This document shows positions 21,720 through 33,245 of a DNA stretch of 64,000 nucleotides, piece after piece (positions within the stretch are counted from its first letter, which is position 1; the number at the start of each line of letters is the position of its first letter). The notes beneath the pieces were generated by a model. The model searched no databases, was not told the DNA's origin, and was given only the letters and a program-made list of their open reading frames with translations. The position numbers were made by a program, and so were the translations under genes. The DNA comes from Hyperoodon ampullatus (lineage: Eukaryota > Chordata > Mammalia > Artiodactyla > Ziphiidae), in assembly GCA_949752795.1 (NCBI GenBank), contig OX457074.1:33589980-33653979 (forward strand), given 5' to 3'.

Positions 21720-21890
21720 ATTTCAGTGCATTCCCTGAATATGTACTGGGCATCCACACTGTCAGGCACTTTGCTAAGCACTGGGAATTCAAAGATAAAC
21801 AAGACAGCCTGAGACCTAGAAGAGATAGTGGAATAAAAATATTTATACGATTAACTATAATATAGTTGCAAACACAGCAATAGAAGGATG
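21720..21890 (-). mobile_element. L2 3'-end fragment, antisense
   Basis: 'tgaatatgtactgggcatcc', 'actgtcaggcactttgctaa' then 'gcactgggaattcaaagata' is the reverse complement of the L2 tail. Confidence 0.7.
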
Positions 21891-22520
21891 GACAAAACTG
21901 CAGGTCCCCAGAGGATGAGCTAGTTGGTGACAGGGCCAAGAAAACGATCGTGGTCTCTAGCCTCCAAATACAATACCTTCTTCACTGTCCATATATAATA
22001 TTACTCTTATTATTCTAAAAAAAAAAGATTAGCTGTGTAAATCTATTTGTGTAACCCACAGAGATAATATAATCTTTCAGCCTTCTTGTTAATACACTAG
22101 CATCGCTAATCCAAGATCAACACTCATATATACTGTTGGCCGAGAACTGTATGATTTGGATTCTGGTATAAACCACTCTTTTCCTTTTAAACATTAGTTT
22201 GGAAACCATTAAACAGTAGATGGTCATCATCCCACATCCATTATTCACTAGAACAATTCTACTTGGCTGTGTCTATATAAGGCCACAGAATCAACCACAT
22301 TTTGTGAGCCTGTTCATTTTTTCGTTACTGCTGCTGTTATAATTCTAACCTACTAGTTAAAAGCAGCCAAAATGTTTGACCATTTTTCAGTCCCATGTCT
22401 TGTATCCTTTAGGTTGAACCTATATTAATGGTTAAGAAGTAAAACTTTTAGTCATTGACATATTGGCCTCATATGGAGTAAAATATTCATTAAAATGAAT
22501 TCTTACCTTCCTTTATTTTT
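21891..22520. other. Unrecognised non-coding sequence
   Basis: AT-rich, no element or gene recognised. Confidence 0.35.
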
Positions 22521-22524
22521 TTGG

Positions 22525-23200
22525 AAATTCATCACATATTTACAGAAGACCCACAATTGCCTGGGATGAGGCCAAACGCATCAGGGGGAGAAAAGAGACA
22601 GTTTTGGCTCTCTAAGAGCTTGTAGTATAAATCTAGAGATTCCATTCTGAACATTTTCAAACCTTAAATTTTGATTTTAAAGCAGATATTGGCACTTTTA
22701 GTGGGGAAAAAAAACTTTCTAGGGCGAAGACTATCTAACAAGTTCATCGTGTTGAAACTCACTTACGTGAAAATGATTCTGAAGCGTCAAGTATCTAATT
22801 CACTTCTTCTCTGTAGAGTTTCCTCCTGCTCTGGGGGCTGGTCCACAGTTGGCTTCAGTCTGACAGGGAGAAGAATGGCGTGGATTCGTTCATCGGTTTC
22901 CTCCTCAAATAATCCACCACCTGCCAAGCAACAGGCATTGCACCAAGGACCCTGGGAGGAATATAAAGATGAAAATGCTGTTGAGAAATCTGTAATCTCG
23001 TGGGGAAGACAAGGATGGAAACGGCACAGTCAGAATGAAATTTATGCTGAACAGTCATGGAAGCAAACATGCTGTGGAAACTCAAAAGGATGAGGTTTCC
23101 TCTGATTGGAAAGTTGAGGAAAGCTCCTCTGTAATGTTTAGGATGAACAGGATTTAGATGTTTGGAAAAGATGGGGAGGACATTCCAGGTTAGAGCGTCT
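22525..23200 (-). mobile_element. L2 fragments, antisense (discontinuous)
   Basis: 22525-22640 ('attcatcacatatttacaga', 'tctctaagagcttgtagtat') and 22905-23200 ('aacaggcattgcaccaagga' then 'ccctgggaggaatataaaga', 'ggaggacattccaggttaga') follow antisense L2. The stretch 22640-22900 is not explained. The 140-residue plus frame (22671-23093) runs across this and is not credible. Confidence 0.5.
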
Positions 23201-23686
23201 TCTGTCTTTGCAGAAGTTACAAAATCATGTGGCAAATATCACTGCATAAACCCAGACAAGAATTTGACTTTTTTTTTTTTTCCATTTAGGAACCACTGAA
23301 ATGTGCCCATGTTGATGACTGGATTTAGGAATAATTTGTTGTAGCAAATTAGAACCACAGACTCCCTCTAAATTTTCCCCTCCTGGTTGTTATGATTGAG
23401 GCCTCCCTCGACATTCAAGCAGACAGGAAGGGAAACCTTGGCAGCCACAGCTCACTGCAGCCTCACCAGGAACAAAGACAGAGCAGTGAGGGGGGCGGGG
23501 AGAACCCGGCTGCTGGGGTGTCAGAAGAGTAAAGCTTGATGCTAAGTGCAAAGTACACCACCCTCACCTGAGTTAACGTTTCAGGTGGGACTCCACCCTA
23601 GGCCCTGTTCCCAAAACAGGAGGGAAGAGAAGCACTGCCATGCACCCAACTTGGGGAAAGATTAATTTTTTAAAAACCAAGCACTA
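23201..23686. other. Unrecognised non-coding sequence
   Basis: Nothing recognised. Contains a T run at 23269-23281. Confidence 0.3.
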
Positions 23687-23892
23687 GGGCTTCCCTGGTG
23701 GCGCAGTGGTTGGGAGTCCGCCTGCCGATGCAGGGGACACGGGTTCGTGCCCCAGTCCGGGAAGATCCCACATGCTGCAGAGCAGCTGGTCCCGTGAGCC
23801 ATGGCCGCTGAGCCTGCGCGTCTGGAGCCTGTGCTCCGCAACGGGAGAGGCCACAACAGTGAGAGGCCCGCGTACCGCAAAAAAAAAAAAAA
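23687..23892 (+). mobile_element. CHR-type SINE, short form
   Basis: Full-length sense copy with a tail of about 14 A. Target-site duplications are not convincing (AAAACCAAGCACTA versus AAGCCAAATAGATA). Confidence 0.96.
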
Positions 23893-24039
23893 GCCAAATA
23901 GATATAGAAACTAACACCCCAAAATAACTACATTAAATTGTGTGTACATTTTGTTACCACTGCAAACGTGAAGGACATTTTGAGCCAAGATCCCTTTTGG
24001 ATGTGTCAGAGTGTGTTCTACGGTAGTGACTCAAAAAAC

Positions 24040-24220
24040 TACAGGACTTGGGGTCATACAGCCTGGAATTGAATCCCACTTCCACTCCCGCCAGGCTCTG
24101 GGACCTTGGACAAGTCACAGAATATTACTGAGTCTCAGGGCTTTTGTATATAACAGAAATAATAATAATAGCTAGAGTAAGGCATTGTTATGCTTAAACG
24201 ATGAAATATATGTAAAGCAT
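24040..24220 (+). mobile_element. MIR SINE
   Basis: Nearly complete sense MIR: 'ttggggtcatacagcctgga', 'attgaatcccacttccactc', 'tgggaccttggacaagtcac', then 'aacagaaataataataatag' and 'gtaaagcatgtag'. Confidence 0.85.
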
Positions 24221-24224
24221 GTAG

Positions 24225-24912
24225 AAATCACCCTTTCTGGGTATTTACCCATAGGCATTGAAAATTTAATGTCCACACAAAAACCTGCACAGGGTTGTTT
24301 ACAGTATAATTATCAAAACTTGGAAACAACCAAGATGTCCTTCAGTGGGTGAGTGAATAAATAAACTGTGGTCCATCCGCACAGTGGAAAATTATTCCGC
24401 ACTGAAAAGAAAGGAGTGATCAAGTCATGAAAAGATCTGGAGGAATCTTATGAGTATAACATTGTTTCATGGAAAGGCTACATATTGTATAATTTCAACT
24501 ATATGGCATTCTGGGAAAGCAAAACTACGCAGACGTTGAGAAGATCAATGGTTGCCAGGGGTTAATCGGGAAAGAGGGATGAACAGGCAGAGCTCAGATG
24601 ATTTTTAGGGCAGTGAAACTACTCTGCGTGGCACTAGAAGGGTGGACACATGCCATCATTTATTTGTCAAAATCCATAGAGCGTGCAACACAGAGAGTGA
24701 ACCCTTAGGCAAACCGTGGACTCTGGGTGATGATGACATACGTGTCAGTGTAGACTCATCAATGGTCACAGATGGACCACTCTGGTGGAGGATGTTGATG
24801 GTGGGGATGCTGTGTCCGGGGGGAGGGGGCATGTGGGAAATCTCTGTACCCTCTGCTTAATATTGCTGTGAACCTAAAAACGCTCTAAGAAAATAAAATC
24901 TATTTTTTAAAA
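24225..24912 (+). mobile_element. Old L1 (L1MB-like) 3' end
   Basis: Sense L1M 3' region: 'tctgggtatttacccatagg', 'aaacaaccaagatgtccttc', 'ggcagtgaaactactctgcg', 'gcaaaccgtggactctgggt' and 'ctaagaaaataaaatctatt' with an A-rich end. The 72-residue frame at 24642-24860 is within it. Confidence 0.9.
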
Positions 24913-26315
24913 AAGAAGACGTGGGGGGAAAGAAGAGGCAAGAAAAACAAGCAAGAAAGTTAGAAACTGACAGAATTTTTACGATAATCTTGCATCCGAA
25001 AATCCAGTTGAGGCTGAATCTTCTGCTTCTACTGATGTAGCATTTCCACCGTGACTTTGGTTTTCACCCTCCAAACAGAGCCACTAGTCTGTGTCTAATT
25101 GTGCTTGTTTTTCCCCCTGCGGGGATGTTTAACAGTCCCCTAGCCACTGAGATGGTCCCATAAAAGTTTATGACAACAATTTCTTAAGTGAAATTTCCAT
25201 TCATCTGTTTGTGGGACCCTCAAAAAAGCCAGAGAAAGCCAAATAGATATAACTCGGGACATTTTTCTGAGGTCTAATTTAATTATAAATCATGACTTCA
25301 TGAGCCTACTGTTCAAAACTACCATACGATTGCTTTGCAACACAAAATAATTTACTGCTGCTACAAGACAGTGAGCTCCTGCCTACAACCAGAGGGCACC
25401 CTGAACATCATTCCTTTGAGAAACTTTACAAGTTACGTTCTGAGAACGGGACATGTGGCATCGAGAATTGGCAAGCTCAGCCCCGCATCCCTTGCCCATC
25501 AGGCCAGCGTCGATGGGCCCAGAACAGAGTGATGCCAAGAGGCCTTGAGTGTTTAGTTAATCTGAAGAGAAGAGCAGAAGCAAAGCACACAGATGGCTGT
25601 TCCTCTCCGCCCAGAGATGGTCTGTTATCTGTATTTTTCCAGTGTTCACACACATGGCGGTTAGGAAAATGCTGGGCTAAACAGTCACACGTCCTAATCT
25701 AAGGCAGAGGTTTCAGAGGTGGAGTCTGGAATTATTCGGTGTGAAATGCAAATAGATTTAGCAGCTTCACCACTATTTATGTGGCCTTCAGCGAGGCCTG
25801 TTGAAGTGGGCTTTTCTTCTGTTTTCTCTGAACATCTGGACATTTGTTAAAGACTTTGGGATCTGTGAAAGTTGGCCTCGTGGTAGTGACAGCTCATGGC
25901 TCCTGTGAAGGCGAGTCAGAATCACACTCATTCTGGGAGGAAGGGATGGAATTTATCGGTAAGATTTATTCAGAATTAAGAAGGCAAGGAAGGGATTCTG
26001 AATGTGGGCAGATCCTCAGTCTGGGGTCAAATGCGTTACTTAACAAAAGCAAGAAACGTAAGCTTTCTGAACTTAGTTTTCTCTTTAACAACCAACAACA
26101 AAAAAAGGGAATGGTGATGATTTTTAAAACTCCCATCTATAGCACAGAGCTGTTGCAGCTCAGTTTCACAAAAGAAGAACGTACATTCAAGGTGGCAAAA
26201 GACCCTACCCTGCCCTGCTCTGGCAGCCCGGGAAAGGGTGTGCTCTGCAGGGTGATTACCTCTGTACAGCAGTAACAAACCACCACATCTCAGGGGCTTA
26301 TCACAGCAAAGGTTT
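24913..26315. other. Unrecognised, repeat-poor non-coding sequence
   Basis: About 1.4 kb without a recognised transposon or domain. The frames at 25335-25532 and 25844-26275 have no similarity I can name. Candidate for conserved non-coding elements, but conservation cannot be seen from one sequence. Confidence 0.35.
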
Positions 26316-26321
26316 GTTTCT

Positions 26322-26325
<4 letters not shown>

Positions 26326-26370
<45 letters not shown>

Positions 26371-26666
26371 CTTGATTTATTGATTTTTGGCTGCGTTGGG
26401 TGTTCGTTGCTGCACGCAGGCTTTCTCTAGTTGCAGCAAGCAGAGGCTTCTCTTGCGGAGCACGGGCTCTAGGCGCACAGGCTTCAGTAGTTGTGGCACA
26501 TGGGCTCAGTAGTTGTGGCTCGCCAGCTCTAGAACACAGGCTCAATAGCTGTGGCCCACGGGCTTAGTTGCCCCACGGCATGTGGGATCTTCCCGGACCA
26601 GGGCTCGAACCTGTGTCCCCTGCATTGGCAGGCGGATTCTTAACCACTACACCACCAGGGAAGCCC
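26326..26666 (-). mobile_element. CHR-type SINE, long form, antisense
   Basis: Long relative of the short SINE. Reading right to left it begins GGGCTTCCCTGGTGGTG, keeps the tRNA-like head, then has a longer body ('gctctaggcgcacaggcttc', 'agtagttgtggcacatgggc', 'ggctgcgttgggtgttcgtt' on the plus strand). A 10-base duplication GTTTCTTGTT lies at 26316-26325 and 26667-26676. The tail end has become a TA microsatellite. Confidence 0.92.
26327..26367. repeat. (TA)n microsatellite at a SINE tail
   Basis: About 20 uninterrupted TA units at the A-rich end of the antisense long SINE. Confidence 0.97.
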
Positions 26667-26676
26667 GTTTCTTGTT

Positions 26677-28377
26677 CTTTTAAAGTCAGAAATAGGGCAA
26701 GCATCAGGCCTCCAACTTGGAGCTCCGCCATCCTTAATTCTGTGGCTTCTGGTGGGTTGTCAGGCATGAAAAGAGAGGGATGGTGGAGGCACACCTGCTC
26801 TCAGTTGTATCAGCCCCAAGGTGTGAGTGGCCCCAAATAGTCACACAGTCCAAAAGAAGTGTGAGAGAGTGGGATGGAATATTTAATCTACAAAAGGGAA
26901 GAGAGACAGATGTGTGAACTCCTGTTTCCCCTTCTTATAATGGAGCCTCGAAAAAGAAAACTATAGAAACACCTAGGCAGGTGTGGGCAAACCCAAGAAT
27001 GTCAGGAGAGCCTGGCCGTAGCCTGGGGATGCTGCTATGAAAGTGGCCAGTCTGGATGCTCAGATGCCCCACTGAGGGGATGCAGAGATGGTGGAAAAGC
27101 AGGTGGACCAACCAAGATGTAGAATCAAGATAAAGAGGCTGCAGGGTACAGGGTGTTTGCAGCCAGAAGCCAGTGGTCCCATGCATCGATTCTAGAGGCA
27201 GCTGCAGACACAATGCCCATCATCTCTCGTCCTGAGGGAGGGCTGCACTGCCCACCTCCCCACCCTCACCTCTGCATAGCTCTCTTCGCGCTCAGAGACA
27301 TCATTCAGGGAAAAGAGGGTCAGCGAGAAGGAGAAAAACAGGAAAGACCAAGTATTTTCTCAAAAGAGACTGAGTCATCTGAAAGCCTCCTTAGATTGGA
27401 AGCCACTATGATACCAAGCACTGGCAAATTGAAAGTTAAAATTTTCCTCTCCTTCCCGGTTTGCTGAGGTGATTCTGAGAAAAAGCAGATACATGATAGA
27501 ACATAGAAAAGTTAAAATTTCTGTGCACAGCTAAGTACAGTGTAATTAAATTTGCGACCTTGCCACACATTCTAATTGAATTACTTTCCATGGAAAATTT
27601 AGATTTAGTTATACACATTCACAGAGAAAACCCAGTTCCCTTGTGTTCTTTAACTAGAAGGCAAAATAGCTGCACTGCTTTCCTGGTTTCATCTGTGATG
27701 GCTGCATAACTTCATTTTTTTTTAATGTGCAGGTCTTCACTGGGGAGTAACGTGAGCTACTATTTGTCTTGTGGCAGGACTGGGATCTGAGAGCTGACAA
27801 GGGGTCACTGGGCAGGAAAAGATGTTAGGACAGGGCAGACCTGCCTCATGCCAGAGGAAAGCAAAGAAACAGTCTGGAAGCAGGGCACCTCCAGGCAGAA
27901 GACTGGTCTTCACAGGTTGGCATCCTGCATCCAAACCAACCAAATAAGAGAAAGGCAATGCATGCAGTGTACCACCGCACATAGACACCCCAACTCATCA
28001 AATACAAAGAAACAGACCACTCATATACAAGTTGGCAGAGACCTGGCTATCAGCAAGTAAAGACATAGGTTTCGATGGGTAACAAATTTTAAAGGATTCA
28101 AGGATATATGCAGCTGCTTAAAAAAGAAAAGGAACCCTAGACTCTTAACAAAGGCAGTGAGTGTTTATAATCATTTATGCTTATCGGATAGTACCGAGAA
28201 TACTAATCACAGATGGGGGTCTGGACAGACACCCCAGCTTCTTCACCCATAGGTGGGTTTAGCTCTGAGAGTAAGTTCTAGGCAGTGTCCCAGAGGAAAA
28301 ATCAGAAAGGACCCCCAGTTACCCACCCAGTAACACGTTCATTCCCACCTGCATTTGTTTCTCTCTCTCTTTTTTAA
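26677..28377. other. Unrecognised, repeat-poor non-coding sequence
   Basis: About 1.7 kb with no confident element. The 104-residue frame at 27153-27467 and others have no recognised domain. Confidence 0.35.
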
Positions 28378-28546
28378 CATTCTTCTTTTAAATTGAAGTA
28401 TAGTTCATTTACAATGTGTTAGTTTCAAGTATACAGCAAAGTGATTCAGTTATATACACACATATATAGAACTGAATATATACATATATTTTCAGGTTCT
28501 TTTCCATTATAGGTTATTGCAAGACACTGAGTAGAGTTCCCTGTGC
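28378..28546 (-). mobile_element. L1 3'-end fragment, antisense
   Basis: 'aaattgaagtatagttcatt', 'gtatacagcaaagtgattca' and 'gagtagagttccctgtgc' are the reverse-complement L1 3' UTR. Strongly 5'-truncated, with a short TATA expansion inside. Confidence 0.88.
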
Positions 28547-29425
28547 ATTTTCAATCCTCATCCAAGGGTCTGCTTCTGGGAGAGCCCAGCCTTAAGACAC
28601 CACCATGTGGAATTTCAGGTAACACAGTGAATGGAGGATATTGATGGGAGAGGTTGCATCCAATGGGAGAGACCCAGAGAATAAAGGGTCTGGAAATGAT
28701 GTCTTAAGAAGAACAATTAAAGAGACAAGGGGCATTTAACCTTAGGAAGAGACTTAAGGAATACAAATATCTTTAAGTGTCTGAGAGCCTGGTAGGCAGA
28801 AGAGAGGATGGCTTGATGTGTGTTGATCCAGAGGGTGACCATTGACAGTGGGTATTTAGCATCTATATCGAGGCAAACTGGGTGCCTCAGCCCTAGGAAA
28901 TGGATGCAGCTTGGAGACGGGAGAAAAAAAAAAAAAAAGGCTAACAAAGCCAAGGCCTTTAACAGATTTAGACTATTCAGAGTGGCGATTAGTGTTGAGA
29001 TAAAGGTTTTTAAAATGTTGATGTTTTTAAGATCAGATTGCTAATCAGGCGGCAGTCACAAGTCTGATTTTCTTCCTTAATCATGGAGGGTTCTCTCCCT
29101 TAGCCTTCTGGATGGCAACTTTTAATGAATTCTGTGTCCCAACATTTCCAAGGGGAATTACTGGCTGCTTGGCAGCTTCCCACTTGTGGAGATGAGTGAG
29201 ATAATCACCCCACTTTCAAGAGGCATGGAATAAAGAGGTTGAGCTTAAAGGGAAGAAAAGGCAAAGGCATGCAGACACATTAAAAATCAGCCTTCTCCAG
29301 AGCTACTGCGAACATTGGAATGTGAATCTCTTATTAGTCACTGCCATTTAACATGTAATGCGCATGAGTTACTACCTATGAAAATTTAGAGTGAAACATT
29401 AAATGTGACTCACGTTCTATAGAAA
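28547..29425. other. Unrecognised non-coding sequence
   Basis: No confident element. The A run at 28924-28938 is not attached to a recognised SINE. Confidence 0.3.
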
Positions 29426-30190
29426 TGTTACCGACCAGGGTTCCTGGCCTTCCCCAATCAATAGAAATTGACCAAAGGCCAGATGAGAAATTCAGGCAAG
29501 GCTTTATTGGGGTCCCTGCTGCAGCAGCAGGGAGTGAGAACAAACAACAGGTTCCCTTGCTTGGTCGTTCCCCGAGGTGGGGCAACCTTGTTCCTTATAT
29601 GGGGTGAGGGTAGGCGTGTGTCCAGGGCTCGGGCCAGAGGGGTGGCTTAGCTGTTTTGCCCACCCCTCTGGTGGTGGTGTGTGCAGGGGGCATGCACAGT
29701 ACCGCACTTTTGCTCCTTACACCCTTTTTTTGCTCCAGGCTCTTCAAAAATGGCAGTTGGGTTTTTTTGGTCTCTTTGTATCTTTTGGGTCTAGAATTTG
29801 CCCCAAGCATGCCCAAGTTATGTACTTTTTTTTTTTTTTTTTTGCGGTACGCGGGCCTCTCCCGTTGCTGAGCACAGGCTCCGGACGCGCAGGCTCAGCG
29901 GCCATGGCTCACGGGCCCAGCCGCTCCGCGGCATGTGGGATCTTCCCAGACTGGGGCACGAACCCGTGTCCCCTGCATCGGCAGGCGGACTCTCAACCGC
30001 TGTGCCACCAGGGAAGCCCAAGTTATGTACTTTTAACTACATAAAAATAAGTAGTTATTTTTAGTCCCATACAGTTTCTTTGTATTTTGTTGCTCCAGGA
30101 GAAGTGTGTCCAGGTGCAAACATTGCAGCACTGCAGCAAAGGGTCCCAGGTCCCAGCAAAATGTCCCAGGTCCCAGCTTGTCTCAGAAAC
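29426..30190 (-). mobile_element. Probable solo retroviral LTR (ERV), antisense, with nested SINE
   Basis: On the minus strand the segment has LTR architecture: a TATA-like CATATAAGG near 29600, then about 90 bases on a polyadenylation signal AATAAA (plus-strand TTTATT at 29503-29508), then a short U5-like end near TGTTACCGACCAGG at 29426. The sequence around 'caaggctttattggggtccc' resembles LTRs of endogenous retroviruses in even-toed ungulates and whales (from memory). No gag, pol or env is next to it, so it looks like a solo LTR. Boundaries are uncertain and a matching flanking duplication was not found. A CHR SINE lies at 29830-30019. Confidence 0.6.
29830..30019 (-). mobile_element. CHR-type SINE, short form, internal 16-bp deletion
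   Basis: Antisense copy with perfect 15-base duplications AAGTTATGTACTTTT at 29815-29829 and 30020-30034. Compared with the other copies it lacks the 16 bases CACTGTTGTGGCCTCT after about 29860, exactly between two CCTCTC direct repeats. Confidence 0.96.
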
Positions 30191-30570
30191 ACCAGGAAGT
30201 TTTTACTTAAAAAAAAAAAAAACCACAATGTTAAAATCTTCTTTCTACCTAAAAAGAGAACTTAAAATGTGCTATGGAAACTAAAATACCCCAACTGAAT
30301 AAAGCATGGCATGGGTTAGCCCTTTTAGTGCTTAGGCAGCACACAACTCACAGAAATTCAACTCATAGTGACTTAATTCGTGGAGACACTTAGTGCTTAC
30401 GTACCAAGGAGTCCTAGGATTGGCCCACTGGCTCAAACATAACATCAGTGTACCAATTCTTCCTTTCCTTCCACTTTTGTTTCAGCATCTTTGCTTTCTT
30501 CCTTTCATGTCACTTCATGGTAGAAAGATGGCTGCCACTGCACCAAGCATCATCTTCTCACAAAAGAACA
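30191..30570. other. Unrecognised non-coding sequence
   Basis: Nothing recognised. It contains an A run at 30209-30221. Confidence 0.3.
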
Positions 30571-30574
30571 TCAA

Positions 30575-31218
30575 GTCCTGCAAGTGAATATTTATAGTAG
30601 CTTTGTTCATTGTTACCTAAAGCTGGAAGCAATCAAGGTATCCTTCAACAGGCAAATGGATAAAGGAACTGTGGTGTATCCATACAATGGAATATCATTC
30701 AGTGATAAAATGAGCTATCAAGCTAAGAAAAGATGAGGAGGAACTTGAATGCATATTGTTAAGTGAAAAGAGTCAGTTTGTAAAGACTACATACTGTATA
30801 ATTCTAACTATATGACATTCTGAAAAAGGCAAGACTATGGAGACAGTTAAAAGATCGGTGGTGGTCAAGGGTTATGAACAGGTGGAAACAGAGGACTCTT
30901 AGGTCAGTGAAACTATTCTGCATGGTTCTACAGTGGTGGATACAAGACATTATGCCTTTGTCAAAACCCATAAAATGTACAACACCAAGAGTGAACTCTA
31001 ATGTAAACTGTGGACTTTAGTTAATAAAAATCTATCAATACTGGCTCATTAATAATAATGTAGGTCCCACACAAGTGCAAGATATTAATAATAAGGGAAA
31101 GTGTATGTGAAAATTGGAGATTGGGTGGGTACATGGAATTCTTTGTACTGAGCTCCATTTTTCTGTAAATCTAAAACTATACTGAAAAAATAAAGTCTAT
31201 TAACTATTTTTTTAAAAA
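30575..31218 (+). mobile_element. Old L1 (L1MB-like) 3' end
   Basis: Sense copy of the same type as 24225-24912: 'atcaaggtatccttcaacag', 'gtgtatccatacaatggaat', 'cagtgaaactattctgcatg', 'taatgtaaactgtggacttt' then 'agttaataaaaatc', and 'actgaaaaaataaagtctat' at the end. Confidence 0.92.
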
Positions 31219-31914
31219 AAGAATATCCAATAAAGAAATGGAGAGAAGGAGGTCAGAAATTCCTCTCCATATTTCTCTCCTTTTATTACAGAGAAAAAAT
31301 TTTGCCAGAATGCCTAACAAGTTTTCTCTAATATTTCATGGCCCAGATTTGGGTCAATTCTAGCTTCAGGGGAGTCTGGGAAAATAAATGCCCCCCCCAA
31401 GTTGAGGGTTGTGGAGAAGATTGGGGGTGGCTGCTGGGTTGGAAACCAACAGAGTCTGGCCCTGAACCTGTTCCTCAAGATGGTTAAGTGATGTGGTAGG
31501 AATTCTAAGCCTCAACTATTAATAACATTCATTTGAAATGTGAATTTGGAACTTCTAGTTTCAGTTGAAATCAGAATAGACGTTCACGACTGAGAGTCTT
31601 CTATTTTTAAATGTATGATCTGAAGTTTCTTCTCCATAATATTGAACGCTAGAAGAAAATGAGGGTAACATTCTCAGATGTATCTGGAGGAAAACTTGTG
31701 ACACAAGAATTAATCATCTGGACTAGAAGTTAATGTAAGCTATCGAAGGATAGAGAAAAAGTATCATCCATGTGCTATTGCTTTAAAAACCCACCGAGAT
31801 TATTATAAATTAATAATCTATTGATGCATCAAAATATAGAATTCAAGAATGGGAACATTGTGGTATTACAGCCCTGGTGGGAGACTACTGAAAGCAATAG
31901 AACTGAGAATTAAA
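31219..31914. other. Unrecognised non-coding sequence
   Basis: Nothing recognised with confidence. Contains a C run at 31392-31398. Confidence 0.3.
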
Positions 31915-31923
31915 ACTAGACTA

Positions 31924-32051
31924 CAGAGACTTCCCTGGTGGTCCAGTGGTTAAGACTCCCATCTTCCAGGGCAGGGGGTTCAGGCTCGATCCCTGGTTGG
32001 GGAACTGAGCTCCCACATGCTGGTGCAACCAAAAAAAACCAAAAAAACTCC
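31924..32051 (+). mobile_element. CHR/Bov-tA-like tRNA-derived SINE, older type
   Basis: Head ACTTCCCTGGTGGTCCAGTGG with the variant 'ggttaagactcccatcttcc' and B-box-like GGCTCGATCCC. Short body and AACCAAAAAAA tail. Likely 9-base duplication ACTAGACTA at 31915-31923 and 32052-32060. Distinct from the short GGGCTTCCC type. Confidence 0.9.
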
Positions 32052-32060
32052 ACTAGACTA

Positions 32061-32385
32061 TAAATACAAAAAAATTTTACAAATGAATGCAGAAGGCTTA
32101 CATAAGAGTACACAATGATTTAATACTAATTCTCTGTGCTGAAAGTCACAAAATCTGACCACAAAAGGCAGGAAAGAATTGCAGGCAAGATAAGGTGAAG
32201 TGAAAGCATTCGACAAGTCCATTTTTCATAGAGGGAAACAAGAAATATTGCCATTCTTAATACAGATCATTAGAGGAATGTAAGTTAAAGAAGGGTTTTT
32301 TAAACATAAAGTACTGTCTAGTAGAAATGGAAACAGGATGGACATAAACAGTTCAGCAAAAATATTTATTAAAAAACACAACATA
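32061..32385. other. Unrecognised non-coding sequence
   Basis: AT-rich. 'gaaagcattcgacaagtcca' near 32201 could be decayed L1 ORF2, not enough to call. Confidence 0.3.
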
Positions 32386-32594
32386 GGGCTTCCCTGGTGG
32401 CGCAGTGGTTGAGAGTCCGCCTGCCGATGCAGGGGACACGGGTTCGTGCCCCGGTCCGGGAAGATCCCACATGCCGCGGAGCGGCTAGGCCCGTGAACCA
32501 TGGCCGCTGAGCCTGCGCGTTAGGAGCCTGTGCTCCGCAACGGGAGAGGCCACAACAGTGAGAGGCCTGCATACCACAAAACAAACAAACAAAC
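32386..32594 (+). mobile_element. CHR-type SINE, short form, with CAAA-repeat tail
   Basis: Full-length copy with 12-base duplications AAACACAACATA at 32374-32385 and 32595-32606. The tail is (CAAA)n rather than pure A. Confidence 0.96.
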
Positions 32595-32614
32595 AAACAC
32601 AACATAGAGTGAGG

Positions 32615-32790
32615 AAAGAAATACGAAGACAGGATACAATCAAACATGGGTGGTACAAAAGATAGACATTTATCGGGTAAATGCAAATGGAAATAATCCA
32701 GATGACCCAAAGCTAATATCACACAAAGTAGAACTGAAGGCAAAAAGCATTAAATGGAAAATTTATTCCCTATGAAGATATAAAAACCCA
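32615..32790 (+). mobile_element. Possible old L1 ORF2 fragment
   Basis: 'gtaaatgcaaatggaaataa', 'gctaatatcacacaaagtag' and 'aactgaaggcaaaaagcatt' resemble the sense ORF2 region ('...actaatatcagacaaaatagactttaaggcaaa'). Diverged. Confidence 0.5.
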
Positions 32791-32805
32791 CGATTCTTTA
32801 TTCAG

Positions 32806-32809
<4 letters not shown>

Positions 32810-32852
<43 letters not shown>
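32810..32852. repeat. (CT)n microsatellite
   Basis: About 18 CT units followed by TTCTCTCC. Confidence 0.97.
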
Positions 32853-32853
<1 letters not shown>

Positions 32854-32856
32854 CAC

Positions 32857-33245
32857 CCCACCCGATCTCCTCTCCCTCCTGGATAATTGCCATCAGCTTA
32901 GAAACATTCTATAATGTCTCAACCCTAAGACGTCACCTTATTTCTTCTCTCCATGGCCAAAATTCTCCAAAAGAGAAGAGAATGTTGTTTGTTATTGAAT
33001 TCAGATTTGACTTCTACCCCAATCTGATTTCCACTTCTAACATGCCACCAACATTGCTGTCACTTGACGTTACCAGGGACATATTCACTCCAGGTTCAGT
33101 GGATTCACTTTCATCTTCATCTTTGCCAAGGTCTCAGCAACAATCTACCCACTGCTTTCCTGGGGGAAACCTCCCACCCGTTCTTCTAGGGACCCCATGC
33201 TTTGCTGGTTTCCTCTCATTTCTTGGTCCCATTTTTTCCATTCTC
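32857..33245. other. Unrecognised, possibly decayed sense L2
   Basis: Pyrimidine-rich and continuous with the L2 that follows, but no block is clear enough to call. The 89-residue frame at 32982-33251 has no known domain. Confidence 0.3.

Noticed and set aside
22671..23093. 140-residue plus-strand frame
   Set aside because: It overlaps antisense L2 fragments and matches no known family.
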